Positions 1-9,199 are shown, counted from the first letter of the stretch. The stretch is 60,966 nucleotides of DNA from Deltaproteobacteria bacterium (GCA_021781535.1 JAJXWO010000024.1:1-60966), one strand, 5' to 3'. Program-made: numbers and translations. Notes: generated by a model from the letters alone, not told the origin.

Positions 1-1460
1 TGTCTGACCGGGTCGGAATATATATGAACAGAGGCATAGTTTCCATCGTGGGGGTCTTCGGGATACTTAAAGCTGGAGCGATTTATGTTCCGATCGATCC
101 GTTCTGTCCACCAGGCCGCCTCAGCTACATCATTATCAAGTGCAAGATAGCATCCCTTATTACTTCACAGGATAAACTGAAAAACATAGAGCAGGTGTTT
201 CCCGATAAATCTCCAGTGGAAAGCATTGTTGTGATGGATGGGTTGGATTCAGGCTCAGGATCGCTTTGCGCTTCAAATTTGGTCGACTGGCAGGAAGCTC
301 GAAAAGGCGCAAGAGAAGACGCACCATGTATGGATACTATTAGTTCGGATTTAGCGTACATCCTGTTTACTTCCGGCTCAACAGGCAGTCCCAAGGGGGT
401 CATGTTATCGCACCTGAACTCTTTGACCTTTGTAAATTCGGCACACGATTTTTTTCAGATAACAACGGCTGACCGCTTGTCCAATATCTGCCCCCTGCAC
501 TTTGACATGTCCGTGTTTGACCTCTTTGTTGCAGTCAAGGCTGGAGCTACTGTCGTCATCATCCCTGAAACCGTTGCAGTTTTTCCGGTTAAGCTGGCTG
601 AAGTCATTTCGAAGAACAAGATATCTGTATGGAATTCCGTGCCGTCGGCACTCTCTCTTCTGGCGACTTACAAAAATCTGGATAGCCATGACCTGTCGAG
701 TCTGAGATTGGTCTTGTTTGCCGGAGAACTTTTTCCCTTGAAATATTTGCGGCGGATCCAGGAAGCCGTGCCCGGAGCACGGTTTTGCAACATGTATGGC
801 CAGACGGAAGCGAATTCTTCAACCTATTATTGGGTGGAACAACTTCCAGCAGACGCCAAGGCATCTCTCCCGATCGGGAGATCATTGCCGAATTTCGAAG
901 TTTTTGTCTTGGACGAAGACGGCAATCAGATCACTGAACCCGGGCAGGAAGGTGAACTCTACGTGAGGGCATCCAGCGTGGCGTCAGGATATTGGGGTGA
1001 AGTTGAAAAAACAGAAAAGTCTTTTGTGAAAAACCCCCTAAGAGCCGAACTGGACGAGAAAGTATACAAGACTGGTGACCTGGCTCAACTGGATTCTGAT
1101 GGCAATTATATGTTCTCGGGTAGAAAAGACCACATGATAAAAAGTCGCGGATACAGGATCGAGATTGGTGAAATAGAAACAGTCCTGTGTGACCAACCAG
1201 ACATCAAAAACGCCGTTGTTGTTCCGATTCCAGACGGACTCATAGGTAACAGACTCTCGGTGATAATCGTTCCGTTGGTTCCGGGCAAAATCGAAAAACA
1301 GGACATACTGCAGTATTGTTCCCAACAACTGCCGAAATACATGATCCCCGAGATTGTTGAGTTCCGCGATTATCTGCCTGCAACTTCATCAGGCAAGGTT
1401 GACCGGAAAAAGTTGAGCAGTGAAATAGTGCAATATTACAGTAAGATAGGAGGTGGCTAA
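1..1460 (+). CDS. AMP-forming adenylation enzyme (acyl/aminoacyl ligase), 5' truncated
   Basis: The reading frame is open to the window edge. The residues before the first ATG (position 24) read SDRVGIY, the usual lead-in of ANL-superfamily enzymes, so the true start lies upstream of the window. The phosphate-binding loop FTSGSTGSPKGV is near residue 115. The A8-type motif GRKDHMIKSRGYRIE is near residue 370, and the catalytic A10 lysine lies in the SGKVDRKKL tail. The fold activates a carboxylate as an acyl- or aminoacyl-adenylate. No carrier domain is fused, so a separate carrier protein or CoA acceptor is expected. Position at the head of an exopolysaccharide cluster suggests a role in decorating sugar or building a lipid/amino-acid substituent; that role is inference. 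The substrate cannot be read from the sequence. Confidence 0.9.
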   Translation, partial: SDRVGIYMNRGIVSIVGVFGILKAGAIYVPIDPFCPPGRLSYIIIKCKIASLITSQDKLKNIEQVFPDKSPVESIVVMDGLDSGSGSLCASNLVDWQEARKGAREDAPCMDTISSDLAYILFTSGSTGSPKGVMLSHLNSLTFVNSAHDFFQITTADRLSNICPLHFDMSVFDLFVAVKAGATVVIIPETVAVFPVKLAEVISKNKISVWNSVPSALSLLATYKNLDSHDLSSLRLVLFAGELFPLKYLRRIQEAVPGARFCNMYGQTEANSSTYYWVEQLPADAKASLPIGRSLPNFEVFVLDEDGNQITEPGQEGELYVRASSVASGYWGEVEKTEKSFVKNPLRAELDEKVYKTGDLAQLDSDGNYMFSGRKDHMIKSRGYRIEIGEIETVLCDQPDIKNAVVVPIPDGLIGNRLSVIIVPLVPGKIEKQDILQYCSQQLPKYMIPEIVEFRDYLPATSSGKVDRKKLSSEIVQYYSKIGGG

Positions 1461-1567
1461 GCGTCGTATGCCGATGATTGTTGTTTGTCGGTATTGCTCT
1501 TCGTATGAACTAATGTTTATCCATTTGTTGCCACAACCTGTACATGCCTTGAAAGGAGGCTGACTCC

Positions 1568-2722
1568 ATGGAAAAGCTAGTAAAAAACAACTGGAACCGC
1601 GAATCCGGAATGCCATTCGCTATAGCCAGGATACTGAATCACAAGATTCATCCCGAAGGACTGAACACGGATCGAATCCGGTTCTTTGAAACCGGCACGT
1701 TTGCACCTGAATGCAATGCCGGTCATATAATCAGCGTTCATAAAGGCAGCGGGATGCTACATGTGGCGAGTGACAACAGAAGCCCTTTCCGATTGGAGGC
1801 GGGCATTCACCTTTATATTCCCCCCGGATTGGAAAGTGCCATAGGCGCGGAAGCGGGGACCGAATTAGTGAAAGTGTCAAGTGCATCGGCTTCGCAGGCG
1901 CGCGGCAAGAAACTGCTGTTGCGTGACGAGACTTTCATAGCCGCCTGCGCTTCCGGTTCACAGTCACTTCGCTGGGCCTTTACACCCCAATACCTCAGCC
2001 GAAGGATCTTTCTGCATCATGACCCTGTCCTTCTGTCAAAATCCGGATTTCCCGTATCCTGGTATCGGACCACAATGTTCGACGTAGCCGGGCTTCCCCA
2101 AAACGAGGAGGGGGAGCCGGTATTCAAGATGTCCTACAACTCCCGGACGGAGTGTAATATCTGCTACGACGTGAAAGGGACTGCTCGTGTGCGTATGTCC
2201 CGGCACCCATATACGCCGGAAAAGCAGACCTGGGGACCATGGCTGCCGCTCGACGGCGACTCAACCTATCACCTGAACGAGGCCGCCGGGAGCCCCGAAG
2301 AAGAGTGTTATTTCGACGAGGCGACTCAGGCACAGCAATTCTATCGCAACAAGCATGAGGTTTACATCGCAGACGGGCACGTTACCCTCTTCTGTGTGTT
2401 TGATCCGGCACCCACGGGTGTCGAGAACCACCGACCTGGCGAGTATAGCGATTATGAGCCCCTGTCACAGGTACTCGGCACCAAGTCTTATGAAACCCAC
2501 CAACGAGAGATCGCAAAATTCGATGAGATGGTGGATACCCTCTCTCTGGCCAAGTCTATGGGTGTCTTGAATACGTTGCATGGGACTCCGGCCTGGGATC
2601 TCTATCGAAGAGGCCGGGAGACGCAAGTGGGGATTGAGTCAGAGCTTGCAAAGGCCCTTGCTGCTGAAGGTAATGGACGCGAAGAGGTGCTTGCACACTG
2701 GATGCAGGCTGCAACGGATTGA
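1568..2722 (+). CDS. Cupin-like protein of unknown function
   Basis: 384 residues, with a strong ribosome binding site (AAAGGAGG) upstream of the ATG. Residues about 40-105 read like a small cupin barrel (HIISVHKGSGML, then LEAGIHLYIPPGLES). A second beta-rich segment around 190-310 may be another barrel, giving a bicupin layout. There is no signal peptide or membrane segment, so it is probably cytoplasmic. It follows the adenylation gene after 107 bases, and its TGA overlaps a possible TTG start of the next gene, so the three genes are probably cotranscribed. I do not recognise the family. A sugar-nucleotide or amino-acid modifying role alongside the adenylation enzyme is only a guess. Confidence 0.7.
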   Translation: MEKLVKNNWNRESGMPFAIARILNHKIHPEGLNTDRIRFFETGTFAPECNAGHIISVHKGSGMLHVASDNRSPFRLEAGIHLYIPPGLESAIGAEAGTELVKVSSASASQARGKKLLLRDETFIAACASGSQSLRWAFTPQYLSRRIFLHHDPVLLSKSGFPVSWYRTTMFDVAGLPQNEEGEPVFKMSYNSRTECNICYDVKGTARVRMSRHPYTPEKQTWGPWLPLDGDSTYHLNEAAGSPEEECYFDEATQAQQFYRNKHEVYIADGHVTLFCVFDPAPTGVENHRPGEYSDYEPLSQVLGTKSYETHQREIAKFDEMVDTLSLAKSMGVLNTLHGTPAWDLYRRGRETQVGIESELAKALAAEGNGREEVLAHWMQAATD

Positions 2723-2727
2723 TTATA

Positions 2728-3912
2728 ATGGAATATATCAGACGATTAGTGAGCCGTATTCTTCCGGAAAAACTAAAAAGCTTTCTTTTGGTCCTGATTG
2801 ACGCCCGGGTGCGCGCTCGTTTTTTTCAGGATTTCAGAATCGCCCATCAACAAAAAAGTATCTTGAACCGGCAATACCCAGCAGGAACTCAGCGACTTAT
2901 AATCTTTTTGGTTCCTGGTACTGACATAGTAAACGGCGGGATTATGTCTATATTTTCCCTTTGTAGTGAATCCAAAAAACTTAAGCACATTCATAAGGCT
3001 GAAGTAATAATATGTTCGCTTCCCGATAATAAAATCTTTAATCCATATTATCTCCGACATAGAGAAAACCGAATATTGAGGTTTACCAAATTTAAAAACG
3101 ATATTGAAATTCTAGATTTAAAAGAAGCTTTACAATACTTCAAGAAGCTTGATTCTTTAACCATACATATACCTGAACTGTATGTAGGAAACTTCATGGA
3201 AGGACTATGTAATAAAAGTATAATGTTGCGTGATCATTCGCATGATGTAACTATGAATATAATGTTGCAAAATATCAGAATGCTTCCTTCTTCAGAGGAT
3301 ATTTTGAATTTAAAAAAGATTGCTTCTCAGGTTACATGTACAACCGCACATGACCAATATACGTCGCAAGAGGTAAGAGATTATTTGGGATGTCCGCTCC
3401 ATTTATTCTCGGTTTGGGCAAGTCCGGAGCAATATTTATTCAAAAGATATTCTGAAAAGAGAGAACTACTTGTCGTTTCACCAGACCGCCATCCATCAAA
3501 ACAATCGGTACTTGAAAGCATCCAGCGGGCACATCCTTTAATTGAAATAAGGATTGTTCAAAATATTTCCTATGAAACATTTAAACAATGGATGACAGAA
3601 GCAAAATGGACCCTTACATTCGGGGAAGGATTAGATGGCTACCTAGGTGAAGGAATTTTTAGCGGTGCCATCGGGTTTGCAGTTTATAACGAAGAATTTT
3701 TTACACAAGACTTTAGTCGTTTTGAAACTATTTACAAATCACATGAACATCTAATGGAAATGATATGTATTGATATTCAAAAATATGACAATGAAGCTGA
3801 GTATGAAAGATATCAAAAGCGCCAATATGATTTGTTGTGTAGTCTTTATGATTATAAAAGTTATGTAAGCAATATTACTAAATATTACCAAGGTAACTAT
3901 GACTACCCGTGA
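2728..3912 (+). CDS. Putative glycosyltransferase-like protein of the EPS cluster
   Basis: 394 residues from ATG 2728. A TTG at 2719 overlapping the previous stop is an alternative start and would imply translational coupling. The layout suggests a GT-B-like enzyme: an N-terminal alpha/beta half with LIIFLVPGTDIVNGG, then a C-terminal half with TFGEGLDGYLGEGIFSGAIG, which resembles a nucleotide-sugar binding face. No family motif is certain. The gene is markedly richer in A+T than its neighbours, with many AAA and ATA/ATT codons, as is common for polysaccharide genes exchanged between strains. The function is inferred from location among glycosyltransferases. Confidence 0.6.
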   Translation: MEYIRRLVSRILPEKLKSFLLVLIDARVRARFFQDFRIAHQQKSILNRQYPAGTQRLIIFLVPGTDIVNGGIMSIFSLCSESKKLKHIHKAEVIICSLPDNKIFNPYYLRHRENRILRFTKFKNDIEILDLKEALQYFKKLDSLTIHIPELYVGNFMEGLCNKSIMLRDHSHDVTMNIMLQNIRMLPSSEDILNLKKIASQVTCTTAHDQYTSQEVRDYLGCPLHLFSVWASPEQYLFKRYSEKRELLVVSPDRHPSKQSVLESIQRAHPLIEIRIVQNISYETFKQWMTEAKWTLTFGEGLDGYLGEGIFSGAIGFAVYNEEFFTQDFSRFETIYKSHEHLMEMICIDIQKYDNEAEYERYQKRQYDLLCSLYDYKSYVSNITKYYQGNYDYP

Positions 3913-3982
3913 AATAAGATCCAGTTTGCTAGCCGAATGGACTTTGGAGCAATGATAATGAACAAAGAGAGGAGAGACTCAC

Positions 3983-5011
3983 GTGGCAAAAAAAGTGTAC
4001 ATCATAATCCTCAATTGGAACGGGCTTAATGACACACTGGAATGCCTGGATTCAGTATATCGGCTTAATTACCCCCACTTTGAAGTCATCGTGGTTGATA
4101 ACGGCTCTTCTGATGGTTCTGTCGTGAATATCGGCACAAAATTTCCACAGGTTATTCTGATTGAGAACAACAAGAATCTTGGCTACACAGGCGGAAACAA
4201 CATCGGCATGCGGCATGCGTTGGAGCTTGGTGGCGACTATGTCTGGTTACTTAATAACGATACGGTCGTGATGCCGGACACTCTTGCGAAGCTGGTTCAC
4301 GAGGCGGAAAAGTATCCGGAAACAGGTTTGGTGAGTCCGGTGGTACGTTATTACGATAATCCGGATAAGGTCCAGTTCGAGGGCTCATATGTGGAATTTG
4401 CGACATTTTCCCTCAACCATGTCCTGGATCGGAACGAGTTGAACAACAAGCAGGTGCAGCGTAATCTCCTCGTCTGGGGCACGGCCCTGCTGATAAAAAG
4501 ATCGGTGATCGAATCAATAGGCTATCTTTCCGACAAATATTTTGCCTATGCGGAGGACACCGATTACTGCTTGAGAGCTCGGAGGAAAAACTTCCGCGTC
4601 AAAGTAAGACTTGATGCAAGTATTTTGCATAAGGTTTCCCGATCTATCGGTAAAAAATCGCCTGCCCAGGTCTTTCTGAGGACACGTAATGCCTATTTTG
4701 TTTGGAGCGACAACGTGCCTGGAGTCAGAAGGTTTTTCGTGCCTAGCCATTATGTCGGAATGGTGATAAATCACGCGCGACTACTGTTGGAAGAAAATAA
4801 TGAAAATGGGTTTGATGCATGCCTCAACGGCTTCTGGGCCGCTTTAAAGGGGAGGGGCGGTGCGTATGATCCGACGATTATCATTCCGCTGTGGTTAAAA
4901 GCAGTTTTCAGCTTCTTTGTGACCTGGCATCCTTATTTTTGGATAAATCTATTCAAGTGCAACATGAGAAGTATGGCACTCGCAGCTTGCCGAAGAACTG
5001 GTTTAATCTAA
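3983..5011 (+). CDS. GT2 family glycosyltransferase (rhamnosyltransferase-like)
   Basis: 342 residues starting at GTG 3983 behind a GAGAGGAGAG purine tract. The N-terminus has the GT-A nucleotide-sugar fold: VYIIILNWNGLNDTLECL, then VDNGSSDGS, and WLLNNDT as the metal-binding DxD-like site. The acceptor half has YFAYAEDTDYCLRARR with the expected ED pair. Enzymes of this subgroup transfer rhamnose or related sugars to a growing lipid-linked glycan on the cytoplasmic side of the membrane. A hydrophobic segment near residues 300-325 may touch the membrane. Donor and acceptor are unknown. Confidence 0.88.
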   Translation: MAKKVYIIILNWNGLNDTLECLDSVYRLNYPHFEVIVVDNGSSDGSVVNIGTKFPQVILIENNKNLGYTGGNNIGMRHALELGGDYVWLLNNDTVVMPDTLAKLVHEAEKYPETGLVSPVVRYYDNPDKVQFEGSYVEFATFSLNHVLDRNELNNKQVQRNLLVWGTALLIKRSVIESIGYLSDKYFAYAEDTDYCLRARRKNFRVKVRLDASILHKVSRSIGKKSPAQVFLRTRNAYFVWSDNVPGVRRFFVPSHYVGMVINHARLLLEENNENGFDACLNGFWAALKGRGGAYDPTIIIPLWLKAVFSFFVTWHPYFWINLFKCNMRSMALAACRRTGLI

Positions 5012-5121
5012 TAGTATTGCCACTATTTTTGGATCAGTTCAAGGCGATAGCAGAACATGACCATGCATGAGATCTTTAACCAGATACCTGAAATTACTTA
5101 CGTTGACAGGGGGAAAACAAA

Positions 5122-6132
5122 ATGCCGAAAGTAAGTGTAATAGTATCCACTTTTAATTCGGGTGGTTACGTCAAAGACACCCTGTTGAGCATATTGGCCC
5201 AAAGCTATCAGAACCTTGAGATTGTTGTCGTGGATGATGCTTCAACAGATAATACTGCAGAAGTGGTCAATGCCTTGAATTCGGATAAAATTAATTTCAT
5301 CAGCTTGTCCGAAAATCATGGTGGCCCGTCAAAAGCGAGGAACATCGGAATTAAAAATGCTCGCGGTGAATACATCGCTATTTTTGATTCCGATGATCTT
5401 ATGTTGCCGGGCAGAATTGAATCGGTCGTTTCTAAAATGGATGAATTTCCTGAGCTGGGAATGGTTTGCACTGATGCAGTGAAATTTGATGTCAAGGGAG
5501 ACTATCCCTATAACCATTTAAATCAAAAGCACTATGGCAGGTTTAATTCGCTTAAAACACGTTGCGTCGGTACCAACTTTTATATCATTGATAAAAAGCA
5601 GGCATTTAATTGCCTTTTTTATGAAAATTTTGTTCAAACATCCAGTGTGACAATAAGGAAGAACGTCTTTGATAACATTGGAAATTTTGATGAATCTCTT
5701 ACCAATGCTGATGATTTGGATATGTGGTTCAGAATTTCGTGCTGTTATAACTTGGGATATTTAGACGAGATTTGTGTTAAGTACCGCATAAGAGAAGGAA
5801 GCATAACAACAAGAGCCGCTAAGCTGGGAGATAATAGAATCAGAGTTATTCGCAAGAGGCTTGAAATGCCGTTGGATAAGAATACGCGAAATCAGGCACA
5901 CTTTCTTATCTCAAGATTTTATGCAGATATGGGCTATTCTTTGCGATGCGCTAACCAGATGCAGCTGTCCAGAAAAAATTATATGATGAGTCTGAAAGAG
6001 AAACCAAGTTGGACTGTTTTTGTTCAATGGTTGATCGCTTTATTAGATAACGGCACAATAAGCGCCTTGAGAAGTATCAGCGTGATAAGAAAAATCAAGG
6101 CACTAGTTACATCACAACGAGCGCCTGCGTAG
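5122..6132 (+). CDS. GT2 family glycosyltransferase
   Basis: 336 residues starting MPKVSVIVSTFNSGG, a classical GT2 N-terminus. VVDDASTDNT and IAIFDSDD (DxD motif) follow. NADDLDMWFRIS is the typical acceptor-side ED/DxxxW region. The start follows an AGGGGG tract. It is the last gene before a 398-base non-coding interval containing a hairpin and a sigma-54 promoter, so it probably ends the first transcription unit in the window. It should act in the cytoplasm on a membrane-linked glycan; sugar specificity is not readable. Confidence 0.88.
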   Translation: MPKVSVIVSTFNSGGYVKDTLLSILAQSYQNLEIVVVDDASTDNTAEVVNALNSDKINFISLSENHGGPSKARNIGIKNARGEYIAIFDSDDLMLPGRIESVVSKMDEFPELGMVCTDAVKFDVKGDYPYNHLNQKHYGRFNSLKTRCVGTNFYIIDKKQAFNCLFYENFVQTSSVTIRKNVFDNIGNFDESLTNADDLDMWFRISCCYNLGYLDEICVKYRIREGSITTRAAKLGDNRIRVIRKRLEMPLDKNTRNQAHFLISRFYADMGYSLRCANQMQLSRKNYMMSLKEKPSWTVFVQWLIALLDNGTISALRSISVIRKIKALVTSQRAPA

Positions 6133-6227
6133 CAAATCCTGACAAGCGGCCTGAAATATTTTTTTCTGAAAACTAACATTCCAATACACTGGATTCTGGT
6201 AATTCCAAGTAACTCCTTGCATGCTTG

Positions 6228-6272
6228 ACAAGGCCCCTGACGGTGGAGACGCCAAAGGTTATGGGGCCTTGT
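6228..6272 (+). terminator. Hairpin, probable transcription terminator
   Basis: ACAAGGCCCC (6228-6237) pairs perfectly with GGGGCCTTGT (6263-6272). Inside the loop GGTG-GAGA-CGCC forms a second small stem with a GNRA-type tetraloop. There is no U tract after the stem, so termination is not certain. Its place just upstream of a new promoter matches that of the clearer terminator at 19530. Confidence 0.45.
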
Positions 6273-6318
6273 AGCGTAAAAATATTCTCTGGAATTTCCC
6301 CGGCCCCAAATCTAACAA

Positions 6319-6341
6319 TGTAAACAATTTTACACTCCGCT
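6319..6341 (+). promoter_or_regulatory. Candidate upstream activator site for the sigma-54 promoter at 6457
   Basis: A perfect inverted repeat, TGTAAA-CAAT-TTTACA (6319-6334), overlaps the motif ACACTCCGCT (6332-6341). The CCGCT motif starts 123 bases before the TGG of the sigma-54 core, a normal distance for a bacterial enhancer-binding protein. A related motif lies exactly 123 bases before the cores at 19781 and 25671. Confidence 0.5.
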
Positions 6342-6456
6342 CTCATCCCCACCGATACAGCTTCTACACTATTTCATTCTATAACGTAATGAATTTGTTT
6401 CGCATTTAACTATCAGAATACAAGTATAACTACTTGTAATTGCACCATAATAAATG

Positions 6457-6472
6457 TGGCATTAATAGTGCT
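6457..6472 (+). promoter_or_regulatory. Sigma-54 (RpoN) promoter of the aminotransferase/exosortase operon
   Basis: TGGCATTAATAGTGCT has GG and GC separated by exactly 10 bases, as the -24/-12 class requires. Transcription would start near 6483, leaving a leader of about 48 bases before the ATG at 6531. The same 16 bases occur at 19781. Confidence 0.8.
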
Positions 6473-6530
6473 AACCATCAGATGGAATTGCGTTAATTGA
6501 ATTAAGCAATACTTGAGACGGGATCCAATT

Positions 6531-7739
6531 ATGGTAATTCGTATTGGAAGAACATTACCCCCCGCAGCGTCACCGTTTCATTTTATGGATATCATATCTG
6601 GGATTGCTGGTTTCTTTGAAGGGGGGGCGATCGTTAAAAGATTTGAGGATGAGCTCAAATCTTTTTTCGAGGTCAGGTATTGTTTTGCCGTTTCATCTGG
6701 AAAGGCGGCCTTTGTCCTCATACTGCAAGCTTTGCATGAGATATACCCCGAGAGAGATGAGATTCTTATACCGGCCTATACCTGCTACTCTGTCCCATCG
6801 GCGATAGTAAGGGCCGGATTCAGAGTCCGGTTATGCGATATGGCGCCAGGTACGCTTGATTTTGATTTCGACCGTATTGAGGAAGAGTTGGAAAATCCCC
6901 GTCTCCTCTGCGTGATCCCAACTCATCTGTTTGGCATGACGGCCGATGTGGAACGGATAAAGACCCTAATTAACCGGCGCGATATATTTGTACTGGAAGA
7001 CGCTGCCCAGGCGATGGGGGGCGGATGGGACGGAAGAAAAATTGGAACTCTGGGAGATGTGGGATTATTCAGTATGGGGCGTGGAAAGGTCTTTTCTGCT
7101 GTAGAGGGTGGCATAATTCTGACAGACAGCGCTCAGATAGGGAGAATACTTGAGAAACGACTGGCCGCTATTAAAGGATATGGGAGCATCGGCTGTCTGA
7201 AACTGTTCCTTCAAGCGGTTGCACTGTTGGTACTCATCAACCCAAAGATATACTGGCTACCGAAATCGTTACCATTTTTGAAGCTGGGAGAAACACATTT
7301 CAATCCATCCTTTCCAATCAAGAGGTTGTCATCATTCCAGGCAGGGATGGCAAAAAAATGGAAGTCAGCAATTACAAAGCTCAAGGCAGCTCGTTCGGCA
7401 AATGCCAATAAAATTGCCGGATACGGGATAAAGCTTCCGGGTGTCTGCAGGGGAACGATCCCGGATTTAATCAGATTTCCCGTGTTGGTTGCAGATACTG
7501 AGACCAAAAAAAAGATACTCCAGAAAAGCGAGAGGATGGGATTGGGAATATCAGACGGTTACCCAGATTCGATTGATGGAATAAACGAGCTCTGGGACCT
7601 TTCCGGTGGAAATACGTTTCCAGTGGCAAAAGATATTGCCGGAAGAATGGTTACTCTGCCCGTGCACCCTTTTGTGAACGATAATGATGTCAGAGACATT
7701 GTACACTTATTTCAAGAGAGATCTTATGTCGAAAAATGA
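6531..7739 (+). CDS. DegT/DnrJ/EryC1/StrS-family aminotransferase
   Basis: 402 residues from ATG 6531, which has a GAGACGGG tract ahead of it; a TTG at 6513 is a weaker alternative. It is a fold-type I PLP enzyme. CFAVSSGKAAF near residue 55 matches the cofactor-phosphate loop. VLEDAAQAMGG carries the Asp that contacts the PLP ring, and SMGRGKVF carries the Schiff-base lysine. Family members aminate keto-sugar nucleotides or, less often, other keto substrates. It is the first gene behind the sigma-54 promoter and overlaps the exosortase start by 14 bases, which suggests an amino sugar in this polymer. The sugar is unknown. Confidence 0.88.
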   Translation: MVIRIGRTLPPAASPFHFMDIISGIAGFFEGGAIVKRFEDELKSFFEVRYCFAVSSGKAAFVLILQALHEIYPERDEILIPAYTCYSVPSAIVRAGFRVRLCDMAPGTLDFDFDRIEEELENPRLLCVIPTHLFGMTADVERIKTLINRRDIFVLEDAAQAMGGGWDGRKIGTLGDVGLFSMGRGKVFSAVEGGIILTDSAQIGRILEKRLAAIKGYGSIGCLKLFLQAVALLVLINPKIYWLPKSLPFLKLGETHFNPSFPIKRLSSFQAGMAKKWKSAITKLKAARSANANKIAGYGIKLPGVCRGTIPDLIRFPVLVADTETKKKILQKSERMGLGISDGYPDSIDGINELWDLSGGNTFPVAKDIAGRMVTLPVHPFVNDNDVRDIVHLFQERSYVEK

Positions 7740-8559
7740 CAAGATAAAAATAATGATACTTGTTTTGCTTTGGGTTGCGGCCTTTTATCCGCTCTATCCG
7801 GAGCTTGTCCGTGAATGGTTAAATAATTCCGACAATTCCCACGCCTTTATTGTGCCATTGATTGCTCTATATTTTGTTTGGCAGAGAAAAAATGCGCTGC
7901 AACTCACTCCTGTTGCGACGTCCAAATGGGGAGGGTGGCTTCTTGGTTTAAGTCTGTTTGTCTATATTGTAAGTAGTGCGGGGGGACTTGCATTTCCTGC
8001 GAGAGTAGCAATGGTGGTTTCCCTTTTCGGGCTTGTCTGGTTTTGTCTCGGGAAAGAATTTATCCAAAAGCTAGCTTTCCCCATTGCGTTCCTGCTGTTC
8101 ATAGTCCCCGTACCATACTCTTTGATAAGTCTCGTCTCCCTGCCACTTCAACTCATGGCGACTAAAGCTTCTGCAGCACTCATAGGTAACTGTTCAATAC
8201 CGGTCTACCGGGAAGGAAACATGCTTTATTTTATGCAGACCCAGCTGGAGGTCGCTGAGGCATGCAGCGGCATCCGGTCGATCATGACGCTAATTATGAT
8301 CAGTCTCATATTCTGTTTTTTATCCAGAGATGGCTGGTGGAGAAGAGCAATCCTTGTTATTGCAGCCATTCCGATTGCCATAACGGCAAACATATTACGG
8401 GTGACGGGCACCGGAGTGCTGGCAAACTTTTACGGAGACCGTGTAGCCAGGGGGTTCCTCCATGAATTTTCAGGGATCGCCATATTTGTTTTTGGTTTTG
8501 CAGTGCTGTTTGCGGTTTTCTTTCTGGTAAACAGGAAAACGACTGATGATATCCAATAA
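7726..8559 (+). CDS. xrt: Exosortase (Xrt family transpeptidase)
   Basis: 277 residues with about eight hydrophobic helices. The start ATG 7726 lies inside the end of the aminotransferase gene. All three signature residues are present: Cys180 in EACSGIRS, Arg225 in NILRVTGTG and His246 in FLHEFSG. Exosortases are inner-membrane cysteine enzymes that recognise C-terminal PEP-CTERM-type tags and are thought to cut and hand the protein to the extracellular matrix. The next gene encodes EpsI, and both are embedded among glycan genes, the standard exosortase context. No protein in the window shows a PEP-CTERM tail, so its substrates must be encoded elsewhere or use an unrecognised signal. The exosortase subtype is not certain. 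Confidence 0.92.
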   Translation: MSKNDKIKIMILVLLWVAAFYPLYPELVREWLNNSDNSHAFIVPLIALYFVWQRKNALQLTPVATSKWGGWLLGLSLFVYIVSSAGGLAFPARVAMVVSLFGLVWFCLGKEFIQKLAFPIAFLLFIVPVPYSLISLVSLPLQLMATKASAALIGNCSIPVYREGNMLYFMQTQLEVAEACSGIRSIMTLIMISLIFCFLSRDGWWRRAILVIAAIPIAITANILRVTGTGVLANFYGDRVARGFLHEFSGIAIFVFGFAVLFAVFFLVNRKTTDDIQ

Positions 8560-9199
8560 AACGTATGTAATTTGTCTGGTAAGCCTGATTGCTACACTGG
8601 TGATAGTGGGCTTGCTGTCCCTGCGTCCGACTCCTGTTGTTGCACGGACTAATCTTGAATATTTGCCGATGGAAATTGGTGGATACAGAGGTACGGATGA
8701 TACCTTCCCGGAATCGGTGAATCGCGAACTTAATGCCGACAAACAGCTTTATCGGCATTATCGTTCCAGTGACGGGAGTCAGCTCGATCTGTACATCGGC
8801 TATTACGGCACGGCCAAAGGGGGGAGAACGGGACATAATCCCTATGCGTGTTTGCCTGGTGCCGGATGGGCAATAGTCGATTCTCATAAAATTGGATTCC
8901 GTCAACCGAATAATTCTTCAGATACGGAGTTGAATTACGTCCGGGCCCGCAGGAATGGAGTCAATACTATTATGGCTCATTGGTATCAGGCAGCTGGTGC
9001 AACGGTGATGTCGACGGGATTTCAACAAAATATAGAAAGATTCTGGGGACGTTTGCTACGGAATAGGAATGATGGTGCTTTTGTTCAGATTACTACCCAG
9101 GTTCCCGATGCCAAAGTAGTGGATGCCACGGCAAAGGCCCGGACTTTTGCCGCACAGGTCATTCGGCTCCTCCCCCAGTATTGGCCGATAGAGAAATAA
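8546..9199 (+). CDS. epsI: EpsI family exosortase-associated protein
   Basis: 217 residues, overlapping the exosortase gene by 14 bases. It has one N-terminal membrane anchor (residues 7-25) followed by a periplasmic domain of the EpsI/DUF3485 type. GHNPYACLPGAGW near residue 95 matches the conserved Cys-Pro-Gly-Gly-Trp signature. In many genomes this domain is fused to the C-terminus of the exosortase; here it is a separate, translationally coupled protein. It is required for exopolysaccharide production in the Methylobacillus system from which the name comes. The molecular role is not settled. Confidence 0.9.
   Translation: MISNKTYVICLVSLIATLVIVGLLSLRPTPVVARTNLEYLPMEIGGYRGTDDTFPESVNRELNADKQLYRHYRSSDGSQLDLYIGYYGTAKGGRTGHNPYACLPGAGWAIVDSHKIGFRQPNNSSDTELNYVRARRNGVNTIMAHWYQAAGATVMSTGFQQNIERFWGRLLRNRNDGAFVQITTQVPDAKVVDATAKARTFAAQVIRLLPQYWPIEK

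Larger units (their letters stand above)
6133..6530. other. Intergenic regulatory region between two EPS operons
   Basis: No convincing gene is present. In order it holds a 10-bp-stem hairpin (6228-6272), a stretch from about 6285 to 6350 that resembles 19.61-19.68 kb, a perfect palindrome TGTAAA-CAAT-TTTACA (6319-6334), and a sigma-54 core at 6457. The order hairpin, conserved block, sigma-54 core recurs at 19.5-19.8 kb. Confidence 0.7.

Noticed and set aside
1468..1563. 32-codon ORF containing CRYC between the first two genes
   Set aside because: No ribosome binding site, and it overlaps the binding site of the next gene.
6228..6272. Structured hairpin with GNRA loop as a riboswitch
   Set aside because: It matches no class I know and sits where a terminator of the previous operon is expected.
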